The translations under genes and the position numbers were made by a program. Shown piece after piece: positions 23,921 through 32,510 of a stretch of 50,815 nt of DNA (position 1 is the stretch's first letter; each line of letters starts with the position of its first letter). The notes beneath the pieces were generated by a model. The model worked only from the letters and a program-made list of their open reading frames with translations, had not been told where the DNA came from and made no database searches. The stretch comes from Bradyrhizobium sp. SRL28. GTDB lineage: Bacteria; Pseudomonadota; Alphaproteobacteria; Rhizobiales; Xanthobacteraceae. The stretch lies in assembly GCF_018596315.1 (NCBI RefSeq), contig NZ_JAHEAG010000040.1, forward strand, positions 1 to 50,815, written 5' to 3'.

Positions 23921-26170
23921 GTGGCGGCCTTTTCCAATATGACAGGCACGCGCATTGTCGGGTTGAGCATCGGACTCCTTCTCTTGCTCGCGGGGGAAGC
24001 CCGCGCTGCGGAGCGGATGCGTGTCCTTATGCTTCACGCCTTCAACTACTCATTTCCCGCCACCAGCGTCATCGCGGAGGCCGCTCGAAAGCGGCTGGTC
24101 GAGCATTCGAATTCAGTTGAGATCGATGCGGAATTTCTCGACCTGGCTCGAAATGCCGACGAGGCCCATTCGCTGCGAACGGCAACGTTTATTCGCGACA
24201 AGTACGGGAAGCATCCGCCGGATTTGATGATCACGCTCGGCAGCAACGCGTTACCATTTGTCGTCAAGCACCGGGACCTGCTTCCCGATGTCCCGGTCGT
24301 CTTTGCATCCATTTCGCCACAGACCTATGCCGCGTTGCAATTGTCACCGAGGACGACCGGGATCATCACTGCGTTCGATCTCGCGAAGACGCTCTCGCTC
24401 GCGGAGCGGCTCCAGCCGGAGGCTCGCCGTCTGTTCGTCGTCGCGGGGAGCGGCGAGACGGATCGCCGTTGGCAACCGCTAGCCCGCAAGATGATCGAGG
24501 AGCACGGCCGAAAATTCGAGACGACGTTCCTGTTCGAGCTTCCTTATTCAGAGCTTGTCGCCAAACTATCCAAGATACCCAGCGATGCGATTGTGATCGT
24601 TCTCACTGTTTTTGCCGATAGCGAAGGAAAAACCTTTGTTCCGGCACAGGTCGCGGCCGAATTGTCCGCGCTGTCGCCCGCACCGGTTTATGGGCCCTAC
24701 GATACGTTTGTCGGAAGGGGCGCCGTCGGCGGCTTTGTTGAGACTTTCGAATCGATCGGCACTGCGGCGGCAGACATGGCGATCGAAATTCTGCAGGGCA
24801 GGGATCCAGCTACGCTCGCGCCCCGAACCAACCCAGCGCAGCACTATCGCGTCGATTATCGCGCGATGCAACGCTGGGGCCTCAGCGAAAAGAATCTGCC
24901 TGCCGACACTCAAGTTTTGTTCAAAAGTCCGACGATCTGGAATCAGTATCGCGGCACTGTTCTTGCTGCGCTCTTCATCGTCGGCCTGCAAACGATACTC
25001 GTGGCGGCCTTGCTGTTTCAGCGGCGCAGAGGACGGCGAGTAGAGAATCTCCTTAAAGACAGCGAGGAGCGAATGACCTTTGCAGCCGCGGCTGCAAATA
25101 TCGGACTATGGCAGGTTGACCGGAAGACGGGCGAATTGTGGGTCACCGAGCATTGCAGGGCGCTGTTCAGACTCGCCAGCGATGCGCCGCTAACCCGAGA
25201 GGCCCTCCTGTCAGCTGTTCACCCGGACGATCTCGAAATCGCTAAAGCTGCGATGCGCGGCCCCTCTAAAACAGAGCAATCTACCGTCAGGGATGTGCGA
25301 ATTGTCTTGCCGAGCGGTGAGGTGCGTTGGATCCGCATGCGCGCCCGTTCCTATCCGGAGGGTAACGGCGAGTCAAAACAACAAGGGGGCATTTTCGTCG
25401 ACATCACCGAACAGAAGTCGGCCGAGGCTGAGACCGCACTGCAACGTCTGGAAATCGAGCATCTGATGCGGGTTTCCGTGCTCGGCGAACTTTCCGGCTC
25501 TATTGCGCACGAAGTTAACCAGCCGCTCACCGCGATCCTGTCGAATGCGCAAGCGGCCCTCCATCTCCTGGCGCAGAATTCGCCGGATCTTGTCGAAGTT
25601 CGCGATGCACTTCAGGATATTGTTCATGAGGACAATCGCGCCGGCGAGGTCATCCATCGTCTCCGCAGTCTTCTGAAAAAGGGCGAGCGGAAGGCGGAAA
25701 GCGTCAACATCAATGACCTTGTCAGATCGACTGTCAGCCTGCTGCACAGCGAGCTGATTGGCCGCGATATCAGCCTCAAGCTTGATCTGGATCATGCTCC
25801 GTTTTTCACACGCGGCGATTCTGTGCAGCTGCAGCAAGTGCTGCTCAATCTTGTCATGAATGCAATGGACGCCATGGCCTCGACCCCGGTAGCGCAGCGG
25901 TCTATCCTGATCTCGACCGGTGGTCCTCAGGCCGGGATGGTGGACGTTCTCGTAAAGGATCGTGGACACGGCATTCGTCCCAAGGAAAATGGACGGCTGT
26001 TCGAGCCTTTCTACACCACCAAGAGCCATGGCCTTGGTCTGGGTCTGCCGCTGTGTTCGACGATCATACAGGCCCATCACGGAAGGCTGACCCTGGTCAA
26101 CGATGAGCGCGGCGGCGCCATCGCGAAATTTTCGCTGCCTGTCCAACAGCCGATCTTCGGTACCGCATGA
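23921..26170 (+). CDS. Membrane sensor histidine kinase with ABC-substrate-binding-like input, PAS, HisKA and HATPase domains
   Basis: A 749-residue kinase. A signal sequence (about residues 8-29) exports a periplasmic domain (30-345) resembling ABC_sub_bind proteins (MRVLMLHAFNYSFPATSVI, PPDLMITLGSNALPFV, PDVPVVFASISPQT), followed by one membrane span VLAALFIVGLQTILVAALLF. The cytoplasmic part has a PAS domain (ERMTFAAAAANIGLWQVDR), a HisKA helix with phospho-acceptor His530 in GSIAHEVNQPLTA, and a HATPase with QQVLLNLVMNAMDAM and KDRGHGIRPKENGRLFEPFY. The HEVNQPL form and overall domain order fit FixL-like HPK4 kinases. GTG at 23921 or ATG at 23939 may be the start; neither has a clear ribosome site. 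It overlaps the next gene by four bases. Ligand unknown. Confidence 0.9.
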   Translation: MAAFSNMTGTRIVGLSIGLLLLLAGEARAAERMRVLMLHAFNYSFPATSVIAEAARKRLVEHSNSVEIDAEFLDLARNADEAHSLRTATFIRDKYGKHPPDLMITLGSNALPFVVKHRDLLPDVPVVFASISPQTYAALQLSPRTTGIITAFDLAKTLSLAERLQPEARRLFVVAGSGETDRRWQPLARKMIEEHGRKFETTFLFELPYSELVAKLSKIPSDAIVIVLTVFADSEGKTFVPAQVAAELSALSPAPVYGPYDTFVGRGAVGGFVETFESIGTAAADMAIEILQGRDPATLAPRTNPAQHYRVDYRAMQRWGLSEKNLPADTQVLFKSPTIWNQYRGTVLAALFIVGLQTILVAALLFQRRRGRRVENLLKDSEERMTFAAAAANIGLWQVDRKTGELWVTEHCRALFRLASDAPLTREALLSAVHPDDLEIAKAAMRGPSKTEQSTVRDVRIVLPSGEVRWIRMRARSYPEGNGESKQQGGIFVDITEQKSAEAETALQRLEIEHLMRVSVLGELSGSIAHEVNQPLTAILSNAQAALHLLAQNSPDLVEVRDALQDIVHEDNRAGEVIHRLRSLLKKGERKAESVNINDLVRSTVSLLHSELIGRDISLKLDLDHAPFFTRGDSVQLQQVLLNLVMNAMDAMASTPVAQRSILISTGGPQAGMVDVLVKDRGHGIRPKENGRLFEPFYTTKSHGLGLGLPLCSTIIQAHHGRLTLVNDERGGAIAKFSLPVQQPIFGTA

Positions 26171-26784
26171 CGGACAACTTCACAGTTTACCTCGTTGACG
26201 ATGACCCGGGAGTACTCAAGGGGCTGTCGCGACTCCTCCGCGCCAGAGGATATGAGGTCAAAGCGTATTCCTCCCCCCGGGTATTCCTCGATGAGCATGA
26301 TACGGCGGTTCCCGGCTGCGCCGTGCTGGATGTTTCGATGCCCGGTCTGGATGGTTTGGAGATTCAGCGCGTGCTGACCGCCGCTGGGGGCTTTCATCGT
26401 CCCGTGGTGTTCGTCACTGGCAAAGGTGACATTCCCACCAGCGTACGTGCCATGAAAGCAGGCGCAGTCGATTTCTTGACCAAGCCGGTAAAGGAACATG
26501 ATTTAATCGAAGCACTGTCCCGGGCTGAAGCCAGGGACACCAAGTCGCGCAGGATTCAATCCGAACTGGAAACGATGCAGGCGAAACTGAAGAGACTTAC
26601 GCCGCGCGAACACGAGGTTCTTACACATGTCGTGGCGGGACGACTCAACAAGCAGATTGCCGGCGAACTGGGTACGGTCGAAAAGACCATCAAGGTTCAT
26701 CGTAGCCGGATGATGGAGAAACTTGGCATTCGAACTGTCGCCGACCTCGTTCGCATGGCTGAGAAGCTCGAAATTTCGAAATAG
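26167..26784 (+). CDS. FixJ/NarL-type response regulator (receiver plus LuxR HTH)
   Basis: A 205-residue response regulator. The receiver domain (about 5-120) has the acidic pair VDDDPG, phospho-acceptor Asp55 in CAVLDVSMPGLDG, the switch Thr in VFVTGKGD and Lys in FLTKPVKE. A linker leads to a LuxR-type helix-turn-helix (LTPREHEVLTHVVAGRLNKQ, then GTVEKTIKVHRSRMMEKLGI). It overlaps the kinase gene by four bases (ATGA), so the two are a cognate pair. The palindromes upstream of the sulfatase operon and of the next gene are plausible binding sites for a dimer of this protein. Confidence 0.95.
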   Translation: MTDNFTVYLVDDDPGVLKGLSRLLRARGYEVKAYSSPRVFLDEHDTAVPGCAVLDVSMPGLDGLEIQRVLTAAGGFHRPVVFVTGKGDIPTSVRAMKAGAVDFLTKPVKEHDLIEALSRAEARDTKSRRIQSELETMQAKLKRLTPREHEVLTHVVAGRLNKQIAGELGTVEKTIKVHRSRMMEKLGIRTVADLVRMAEKLEISK

Positions 26785-26791
26785 GAAACCG

Positions 26792-26824
26792 AGCCTGTTG
26801 GCCCAAGGGCCAACTCGACAGGCT
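26792..26824. promoter_or_regulatory. 16-bp palindromic operator candidate, copy 2, inside a longer hairpin
   Basis: TTGGCCC-AA-GGGCCAA lies at 26798-26813, matching copy 1 in all positions of TTGGNCCNNGGNCCAA. It is flanked by AGCCTGT (26792-26798) and ACAGGCT (26818-26824), which can extend the pairing with a small bulge. It sits 37 bases before the receiver gene. No T-tract follows, so an operator is favoured over a terminator. Confidence 0.55.
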
Positions 26825-26849
26825 TGCAGCACAGCGGCAATGATCTTTC

Positions 26850-27242
26850 ATGGCGGACCCTTCCCCATGGATTGCCGTTGTGGACGATGATCCGGCTGTG
26901 CTCAAGGCTTTGAGCCGGTTACTGCGCTCGCACTCTTTTCGTGCTCAGAGTTTCGGATCGGGACGGGAGTTTCTCGCGGCGTTGCCAGATGGTCTTCCGA
27001 TATGCCTGATTGTCGATCTCCAGATGCCTGAGATGGACGGCTTGGAGCTTCAACAGCATCTCGTCAGCAACGGAATAGAAATTCCGACAATTCTCATCTC
27101 CGCACATGGCGATGCTGCGTCACGATCGGATGAAGGCACGTTTGTAGCCAGCCTCCGGAAACCTTTGCAGGAGGACATCTTGTTCTCGGCTATCGACAAA
27201 GCAATCGGCCGTGCGGGGGAGTGCCAGGTAGCCACCAAGTAG
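26850..27242 (+). CDS. Stand-alone receiver-domain protein
   Basis: A 130-residue single receiver domain, FixJ-like in sequence (AVVDDDPAVLKALSRLLRSH) with phospho-acceptor Asp56 in CLIVDLQMPEMDGLEL, switch residue in ILISAHGD and Lys in SLRKPLQED. There is no output domain. Receiver-only proteins of this type usually act as phosphate sinks or intermediates, or bind a partner. It starts 65 bases after the FixJ-like gene, with a palindrome in the gap, so it may have its own promoter controlled by that regulator. Codon use matches its neighbours. Confidence 0.9.
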   Translation: MADPSPWIAVVDDDPAVLKALSRLLRSHSFRAQSFGSGREFLAALPDGLPICLIVDLQMPEMDGLELQQHLVSNGIEIPTILISAHGDAASRSDEGTFVASLRKPLQEDILFSAIDKAIGRAGECQVATK

Positions 27243-27345
27243 CCGCCCCTGCGGGCAGAGGCCGCTCCATGCGGGGCTGGTCAGCGCTCGAGGCGCCAGG
27301 AGCCATTACAGACGAGCCATTCCAGACTTCGCCTGGCGGATGTAG

Positions 27346-29637
27346 CTATTGGACGCTGGCGCCGCGATGCAGGTCGGCTTCGATCTGGAGCTTGGTCCCG
27401 CCGCCGAACCGCGCGCGATAGACCTGCAGGTTCTCCATGATGCGCTGCACGTAGTTCCGCGTCTCGGAGAACGGGATCTGCTCGACCCAATCGACCGCGT
27501 CGACCTTGGGGTCACGCGGATCGCCGTAACGTTCGATCCATTTCTTGACGCTGCCGCGACCGGCATTGTAGCCGGCAAAGGTCAGGATGTAGGAGCCGCG
27601 GTAATCCTCGAGCAACCCGCCAAGCTCTGCCGCGCCAAGCATGGCGTTGTAGACCGAGTCGGTCTTCATCCGGTTGAGGTCGAAGCTAACGCCGGCCCGT
27701 TTGCAGACATAGCGTCCGGCGTCCGGCGTCACCTGCATCAGCCCGTAGGCCTGGGCCGGCGAGACCACCGCCGGATTGAAGGCGCTTTCCTGCCGCGCGA
27801 TCGAATAGATGACGCTTGGCTCGACCTCGGGACCGATCTGTTTGAACGACGGGATGCCCGTGACGGGATAGGCGTAATGATCGAACGGCAGGCCGCGGTT
27901 GAGCGCGGCCTTGCCGAGCAGCAGCATGCCGCGGGCGTCGCTGTGGCGCGCGGTGAGCTCGCCGAGGCCCGTCAGGGCATCGGGATCGCCATTCTCGCCC
28001 ATGTCGCCGAAAATCGGGAGCGCAAGCTCGCGCTCGTCGAGCTCGTAGAGCAATTGCACGGCGCGGACGATCTCCAGCCGCTCCGATCCGCGCCCTCGGG
28101 GGGCGCCGTTCAATTCGAGCTGCGGCAAGCCGAGCTTGGCGCGCGCCAATTGGCCGTAATAGCTGGTCGATTGCTCGGCCGCCCGGCCAAAGGCGGCGCG
28201 GGCTTCCTGCGTGCGGCCCGCGGCTTCCGCCGCGCGGCCCTGCCAATAACCGGCGCGCGCAAGCGCGGTCGGGTTGGCGCTGCCGACACCGATGCGCGCG
28301 AAGTGCTGGGCGGCGACCGCCGGATCTTTCAGGAACCGCAGTGCAATCCAGCCCGCGGTGAATTCCTGCTCGGTCTTGTAGATGTCGCGGGAGGGAAGTG
28401 CTGCGTCGCGCGCAATCAGGTAGGCGGTGCGGTGTTCGCCAACGTCCAGCATCTTGCGCGACAAGAGGCGCCGCTCGATCCACCATTCGTTGAGATTGTG
28501 CAGACGGTTCGGATCTTTCGGCACCGTCAGCATGAGCTGTGCGGCCTCGTTGAACTTCTCTTCGCGGCGCAGCCACTGGATCCTGGCGAACATGTAGCCG
28601 GGATCGTTGTGCAGTTCCCGCGGCACCGCCTCGAGCAGCGTCTTGAGGTTGGAGGATTTCTTGTTGGCCGCAATGCGCGCCTTGCCCAGCGCGACATGGC
28701 CTGCACCGAGGCGTTTGGCGGCGCGCATGCCGCCGGCTTCCTGCTCGGTGCCGTAAAGCAGCGAATCCATCCGTGCCTTGTGGTCGCCCGCGGTCAGCAA
28801 CGCGCCGAACATATCGAGCGCCGCGGTCTCGGTGTCTTCCGACATGCCATCATGGCGCCAGGCCTCGCGGACCAGCCGTTCGGCATTGGTGCGATCGCCG
28901 CGCGCGAGCATGGCCTTGGCCAGCGCGAACTTGCCCTTGGCCGAAATCGGCGATTCGTTTCCGAACCACGACCACACCGTGGCGTCGTCGCGGCGGTCGT
29001 CCCAAAGGGCGGCCTCGATGCGCCGGCGCAGGAAGGTCTGCGACGGCCAGCTCGGATTGGCCGAAACAAACGCACGGTAGCGCTCGACGGAGGCGCCATT
29101 ATTGTCGCTGCGCAGGATCAGCCATTCCGCAAGCTTGCGGGCGACCGGATCCGATATCGTGGCCTGCGCCTGGCTTGCATCCCCAGGCTTCTGCTTGCGC
29201 ACCAGCTCGATGACGTTTTCGAGCGCATCCTTGTCGGCCTGGGACGTCGAGGACGTCGCGGCTACGGCAGCCTGCGGCACGCTCTTGCGCGGATTGGGCA
29301 GGGCCGCATGCTGGCGCGTCGCAGGCGCGAGAACTGGCGGCGCTGGAGCAGGCGCGGTCGGAGCTGCGGCGGCATGGGCGGCCGGCGCGGTATGGGGAGT
29401 GGCTAAAGGCTTGGGGATCGCGGTGCGAGAAACCGGCCGCGGCTTCGGCAGGGGAACTTTGGACTTGGCCCAGGCATCCAAGGGGAAAGCCGCCAGTCCA
29501 AGGGCCAGCGCCAGGCTTGTGGCCAGAGCGGTCGATCGCAATGCGGCGGCGCGGGCGGAAGGGATCACGGCTTTCCTCTGCGGCGGCGAATCATTCAATC
29601 GCTCCAGCCTTAGGTCTATGATTGAATATGTGGACAA
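27346..29637 (-). CDS. Soluble lytic murein transglycosylase (Slt70-like)
   Basis: A 763-residue exported peptidoglycan lytic transglycosylase. After an extended N-terminus the signal sequence SLALALGLAAFPLDAWA precedes a Pro/Ala-rich linker (about 60-130), then a long superhelical alpha domain like the Slt70 U and L domains (130-590), and a C-terminal lysozyme-like SLT domain with catalytic Glu617 in IARQESAFNP, followed by SPAQAYGLMQVTPDAG and TFAGYNAGRGSVKKW. It cleaves glycan strands to 1,6-anhydromuramyl products. The ATG at 29637 gives an unusually long n-region; a start closer to the signal core is possible. Divergent from dapA. Confidence 0.93.
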   Translation of the reverse strand: MSTYSIIDLRLERLNDSPPQRKAVIPSARAAALRSTALATSLALALGLAAFPLDAWAKSKVPLPKPRPVSRTAIPKPLATPHTAPAAHAAAAPTAPAPAPPVLAPATRQHAALPNPRKSVPQAAVAATSSTSQADKDALENVIELVRKQKPGDASQAQATISDPVARKLAEWLILRSDNNGASVERYRAFVSANPSWPSQTFLRRRIEAALWDDRRDDATVWSWFGNESPISAKGKFALAKAMLARGDRTNAERLVREAWRHDGMSEDTETAALDMFGALLTAGDHKARMDSLLYGTEQEAGGMRAAKRLGAGHVALGKARIAANKKSSNLKTLLEAVPRELHNDPGYMFARIQWLRREEKFNEAAQLMLTVPKDPNRLHNLNEWWIERRLLSRKMLDVGEHRTAYLIARDAALPSRDIYKTEQEFTAGWIALRFLKDPAVAAQHFARIGVGSANPTALARAGYWQGRAAEAAGRTQEARAAFGRAAEQSTSYYGQLARAKLGLPQLELNGAPRGRGSERLEIVRAVQLLYELDERELALPIFGDMGENGDPDALTGLGELTARHSDARGMLLLGKAALNRGLPFDHYAYPVTGIPSFKQIGPEVEPSVIYSIARQESAFNPAVVSPAQAYGLMQVTPDAGRYVCKRAGVSFDLNRMKTDSVYNAMLGAAELGGLLEDYRGSYILTFAGYNAGRGSVKKWIERYGDPRDPKVDAVDWVEQIPFSETRNYVQRIMENLQVYRARFGGGTKLQIEADLHRGASVQ

Positions 29638-29853
29638 AATGCTAAAACGTCGCGGCCGGACCTGTTTGCGCCATCACCGCGGCAAAATCGCGGCTATAGC
29701 CCTTCCAAGGAAGGCGGTTCGGTCAGCCTGAGAAAGGGCGTCGAAACAAAGCACTAGCGCCATACCGTACAGCCCTTTCGCCTGATCGTCAGACCCGATA
29801 TGAATTCAAATCCAGTTTCGGTCGTGCCGTTTCTTAAGCGTTGGAGGAAGTCC

Positions 29854-30744
29854 ATGGCAGCCAAGACAAAGTTCCGGGGATCGTTCACCGCCTTGGTCAC
29901 GCCATTCAAGAACGGCTCGGTCGACGAGGCCGCCTTCCGCGGCCTGGTGAGCTGGCAGATCGAGCAGGGGTCACACGGTCTCGTTCCCGTGGGTACCACC
30001 GGCGAAAGCCCGACGCTGAGCCATGCCGAGCATCATCGGGTGGTCGAGATGTGCATCGATGAGGCGAACGGACGCGTGCCTGTCATCGCCGGCGCGGGCT
30101 CGAACTCAACGCGGGAAGCCGTCGACCTTGCTGTTCACGCCGAGAAGGCCGGTGCCGATGCCGTGCTGGTGGTGACGCCGTACTACAACAAGCCGACCCA
30201 GGAAGGGATGTATCAGCACTTCAAGGCGGTGAATGACGCGATCGGGATCCCGATCATCATTTACAACATCCCGCCGCGCTCCGTCGTCGATATGTCGGTC
30301 GAGACCATGACCCGGCTGTTCGAGTTGAAGAACATCGCCGGCGTCAAGGACGCCACCGCCAATCTTGCCCGGGTGTCGCAGCAACGCCATGCGATGGGGC
30401 CGGATTTCATCCAGCTGTCCGGCGAAGACATGACCGCACTGGCCTATATGGCGGCGGGAGGACATGGTTGCATTTCGGTGGTCGCCAACGTGGCGCCGAA
30501 GCTGTGTGCCGAGCTGATGTCGGCTGTTATGCAGGGTGATTACGTTACCGGACTGAAGATCCAGGACCGCCTGACGCCGCTGCATGATGCCGTCTTCAAG
30601 GAGCCCGGCCTCGCGGGAGCCAAGCATGGCCTCAAACTGCTGGGGTGGCTCGAAGAAGAAGTGCGCCTGCCGTTGATGAACGTGACGCCGCCAACCGGCA
30701 AGGTGATCCGCGACGCTATGGTGCATGCCGGCCTGATCAACTGA
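29854..30744 (+). CDS. dapA: 4-hydroxy-tetrahydrodipicolinate synthase
   Basis: A 296-residue DHDPS, which condenses pyruvate and aspartate semialdehyde in lysine and diaminopimelate synthesis. Family features: GSFTALVTPFKNGSVD, VPVGTTGESPTLSHAEH, ADAVLVVTPYYNKPTQEGMY with the key Tyr, IPIIIYNIPPRSVVDM and the Schiff-base Lys in NIAGVKDATANL. The start at 29854 is set by a GGAGGAAG ribosome site; the longer frame from 29800 adds an unlikely leader. It is followed closely by mscL and smpB on the same strand. Confidence 0.97.
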   Translation: MAAKTKFRGSFTALVTPFKNGSVDEAAFRGLVSWQIEQGSHGLVPVGTTGESPTLSHAEHHRVVEMCIDEANGRVPVIAGAGSNSTREAVDLAVHAEKAGADAVLVVTPYYNKPTQEGMYQHFKAVNDAIGIPIIIYNIPPRSVVDMSVETMTRLFELKNIAGVKDATANLARVSQQRHAMGPDFIQLSGEDMTALAYMAAGGHGCISVVANVAPKLCAELMSAVMQGDYVTGLKIQDRLTPLHDAVFKEPGLAGAKHGLKLLGWLEEEVRLPLMNVTPPTGKVIRDAMVHAGLIN

Positions 30745-30789
30745 GGGCGGCGACTTGCTTCGCCTGACGAACGAAGAGGGGAAGCCAAG

Positions 30790-31206
30790 ATGCTGAAGGA
30801 ATTCCGCGAATTCGCGATGAAGGGTAACGTCGTCGACCTCGCCGTCGGCGTCATCATCGGTGCGGCCTTCGGCGCGATCGTAACCTCGCTGGTCGGTGAC
30901 GTGATCATGCCGATCATCGGCGCAATCACCGGCGGTCTCGATTTCTCCAATTATTTCACGGGATTATCGAAGTCGGTGACGGCGACCAACCTGGCCGACG
31001 CCAAAAAGCAGGGCGCCGTACTGGCTTGGGGCAGTTTCCTGACGCTGACACTGAACTTCCTCATCATCGCTTTCGTGCTGTTTCTGGTCATTCGCGCCAT
31101 GAACCAGCTAAAGCGCAAGGACGAGGCGGCACCCGCGGCGCCGCCGAAGCCGACGCCGGAAGTGGAACTGCTGACCGAGATCCGAGATCTCCTCAAGAAG
31201 GGCTAA
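30790..31206 (+). CDS. mscL: Large-conductance mechanosensitive channel
   Basis: A 138-residue MscL. The N-terminal amphipathic helix MLKEFREFAMKGNVVDLAVG and TM1 (VIIGAAFGAIVTSLVGDVIM) carry the pore-lining pattern, TM2 is LTLTLNFLIIAFVLFLVIRA, and the C-terminal helical bundle segment VELLTEIRDLLKKG is intact. It opens on hypo-osmotic shock as a pentameric safety valve in the inner membrane. One base separates its stop from the GTG of smpB, so the two are likely cotranscribed, probably with dapA. Confidence 0.97.
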   Translation: MLKEFREFAMKGNVVDLAVGVIIGAAFGAIVTSLVGDVIMPIIGAITGGLDFSNYFTGLSKSVTATNLADAKKQGAVLAWGSFLTLTLNFLIIAFVLFLVIRAMNQLKRKDEAAPAAPPKPTPEVELLTEIRDLLKKG

Positions 31207-31207
31207 C

Positions 31208-31681
31208 GTGGCCGAGAAGAACGAGCGCCCGATCAAGGTTGTCGCCGAAAACCGCAAGGCGCGATTCAACTACGCGATCGAGGACACCATCGAAACCGGC
31301 ATTGCGCTGACCGGCACGGAAGTGAAGTCGATCCGCAACGGCAAGACAACGATTGCCGAATCCTATGCGGATTCCAAGGACGGCGAGATCTGGCTGATCA
31401 ACGCCAATATTCCGGAATATCTGCAGGCCAACCGCTTCAACCATGAGCCGAAACGGCCTCGCAAGCTGCTGCTGCATCGAAAGCAGATCAACAAGCTGAT
31501 GGGCGCGGTCGACCGCGAAGGCATGACGCTGATTCCGCTAAAGCTCTATTTCAACGAGCGCGGCCGCGCCAAGCTCTTGCTGGCGATCGCCAAGGGCAAG
31601 AAGCTGCACGACAAGCGCGAGACCGAAAAGAAACGCGACTGGGGCCGGGAAAAAGGCCGCCTGATGCGGGCGCGGGGATGA
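31208..31681 (+). CDS. smpB: SsrA-binding protein
   Basis: A 157-residue SmpB, the partner of tmRNA in trans-translation. Typical segments are VVAENRKARFNYAIEDTIET, ALTGTEVKSIRNGKTTIAES, RPRKLLLHRKQINKLMG and the basic C-terminal tail DKRETEKKRDWGREKGRLMR that folds in the decoding channel. The start codon is GTG, one base after mscL. The ssrA gene itself was not found in the window. A REP-like repeat follows 20 bases after the stop. Confidence 0.97.
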   Translation: MAEKNERPIKVVAENRKARFNYAIEDTIETGIALTGTEVKSIRNGKTTIAESYADSKDGEIWLINANIPEYLQANRFNHEPKRPRKLLLHRKQINKLMGAVDREGMTLIPLKLYFNERGRAKLLLAIAKGKKLHDKRETEKKRDWGREKGRLMRARG

Positions 31682-31700
31682 TCGGCTTACCCATGTCTGT

Positions 31701-31820
31701 CCGTCATTGCGAGGAGCGTAGCGACGAAGCAATCCATTGTGCTGCAAGGAAGTGTGGATTGCTTCGCGGAGCCTGTCATCGGGCGGCACTTTGCGCCGAC
31801 CCGTTGGCTCGCAATGACGG
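31701..31820. repeat. REP-like interspersed repeat, family A, copy 1
   Basis: The unit begins CCGTCATTGCGAGGAGCG and ends TCGCAATGACGG; these ends are inverted copies, and internal AAGCAATCCA and TGGATTGCTTCG are also inverted. The same family occurs at 41368-41514. It fills most of the gap between smpB and the peroxiredoxin gene. Intergenic palindromes of this type are dispersed in bradyrhizobial chromosomes. Confidence 0.85.
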
Positions 31821-31838
31821 CCGATGGAGAATGTGTCC

Positions 31839-32414
31839 ATGAACCAGAAGAACCTGCTCGAAGTCGACTGGAGCAAGATCCCGGCGCCGGAGGACGACGG
31901 CGCGGCGGCGCATCTGGCTGGCATGATGATCCCGCCGGTCACGCTGCTCGCCACTGACGACAGTTCGGTGACGCTATCAGCGCTTGCGGGCCGCACGGTG
32001 GTGTTCGCCTATCCCCGCACCGGGGAGCCCGGCAAGATCAGCCTGGTCGATGACTGGGACATGATCCCCGGCGCCCGCGGTTGCACGCCGCAAACCTGCT
32101 CGTTCCGTGACCTGTTCGCGGAGCTGAAGGCCGCCGGCGCGAACCATGTGTTCGGCCTCTCGACGCAGGACAACGTCTACCAGACCGAGATGGCGTCACG
32201 GCTGCATCTGCCGTTCCCGGTCCTGTCGGACGAAAAGCTGGCGCTGACCCGCGCCCTGAAGCTGCCGACCATGCAGGTGGCCGGACTGACGCTGATCAAG
32301 CGGCTGGCGCTGATCGTCGATGCCGGCCGTATCACTCACGTCTTCTATCCGGTGTTTCCGCCCGACCGGAATGCCGCCGACGTGCTGGCGTGGCTGAGGG
32401 AAAATCCGGCTTGA
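31839..32414 (+). CDS. AhpC/TSA-family peroxiredoxin (PrxQ/BCP-like)
   Basis: A 191-residue thioredoxin-fold peroxiredoxin that reduces hydroperoxides. The peroxidatic Cys82 and resolving Cys87 lie in GARGCTPQTCSFRD, the C-x4-C arrangement of atypical 2-Cys PrxQ/BCP enzymes, and the preceding VVFAYPRTGEPG is the matching beta-strand and loop. The start at 31839 (MNQKNLLEVDW) has a GGAGA ribosome site; an ATG 15 bases earlier is possible. No signal peptide, so cytoplasmic. It stands alone between two intergenic repeats. Confidence 0.9.
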   Translation: MNQKNLLEVDWSKIPAPEDDGAAAHLAGMMIPPVTLLATDDSSVTLSALAGRTVVFAYPRTGEPGKISLVDDWDMIPGARGCTPQTCSFRDLFAELKAAGANHVFGLSTQDNVYQTEMASRLHLPFPVLSDEKLALTRALKLPTMQVAGLTLIKRLALIVDAGRITHVFYPVFPPDRNAADVLAWLRENPA

Positions 32415-32425
32415 GTTGTTGATGT

Positions 32426-32506
32426 GTAGGGTGGGCAAAGCGCAGCGTGCCCACCATTCAGATCACCGCAGATATTGGTGGGCACGCTGCGCTTTGCCCA
32501 CCCTAC
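32426..32506. repeat. 31-bp perfect inverted repeat, family B, copy 1
   Basis: Left arm 32426-32456, beginning GTAGGGTGGGCAAAGCGC, and right arm 32476-32506 are exact complements over 31 bases around a 19-base loop. Related copies lie at 41923-42006 and 48354-48441. The element sits between the convergent peroxiredoxin and uracil-DNA glycosylase genes and ends five bases from the stop codon of the latter, so it could act as a bidirectional transcription barrier. Confidence 0.95.
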
Positions 32507-32510
32507 GAAG

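Noticed and set aside
32426..32506. Gene-specific attenuator or terminator for the peroxiredoxin gene
   Set aside because: The same sequence recurs at two other loci in the window, so it is a dispersed repeat first; a terminating effect would be secondary.
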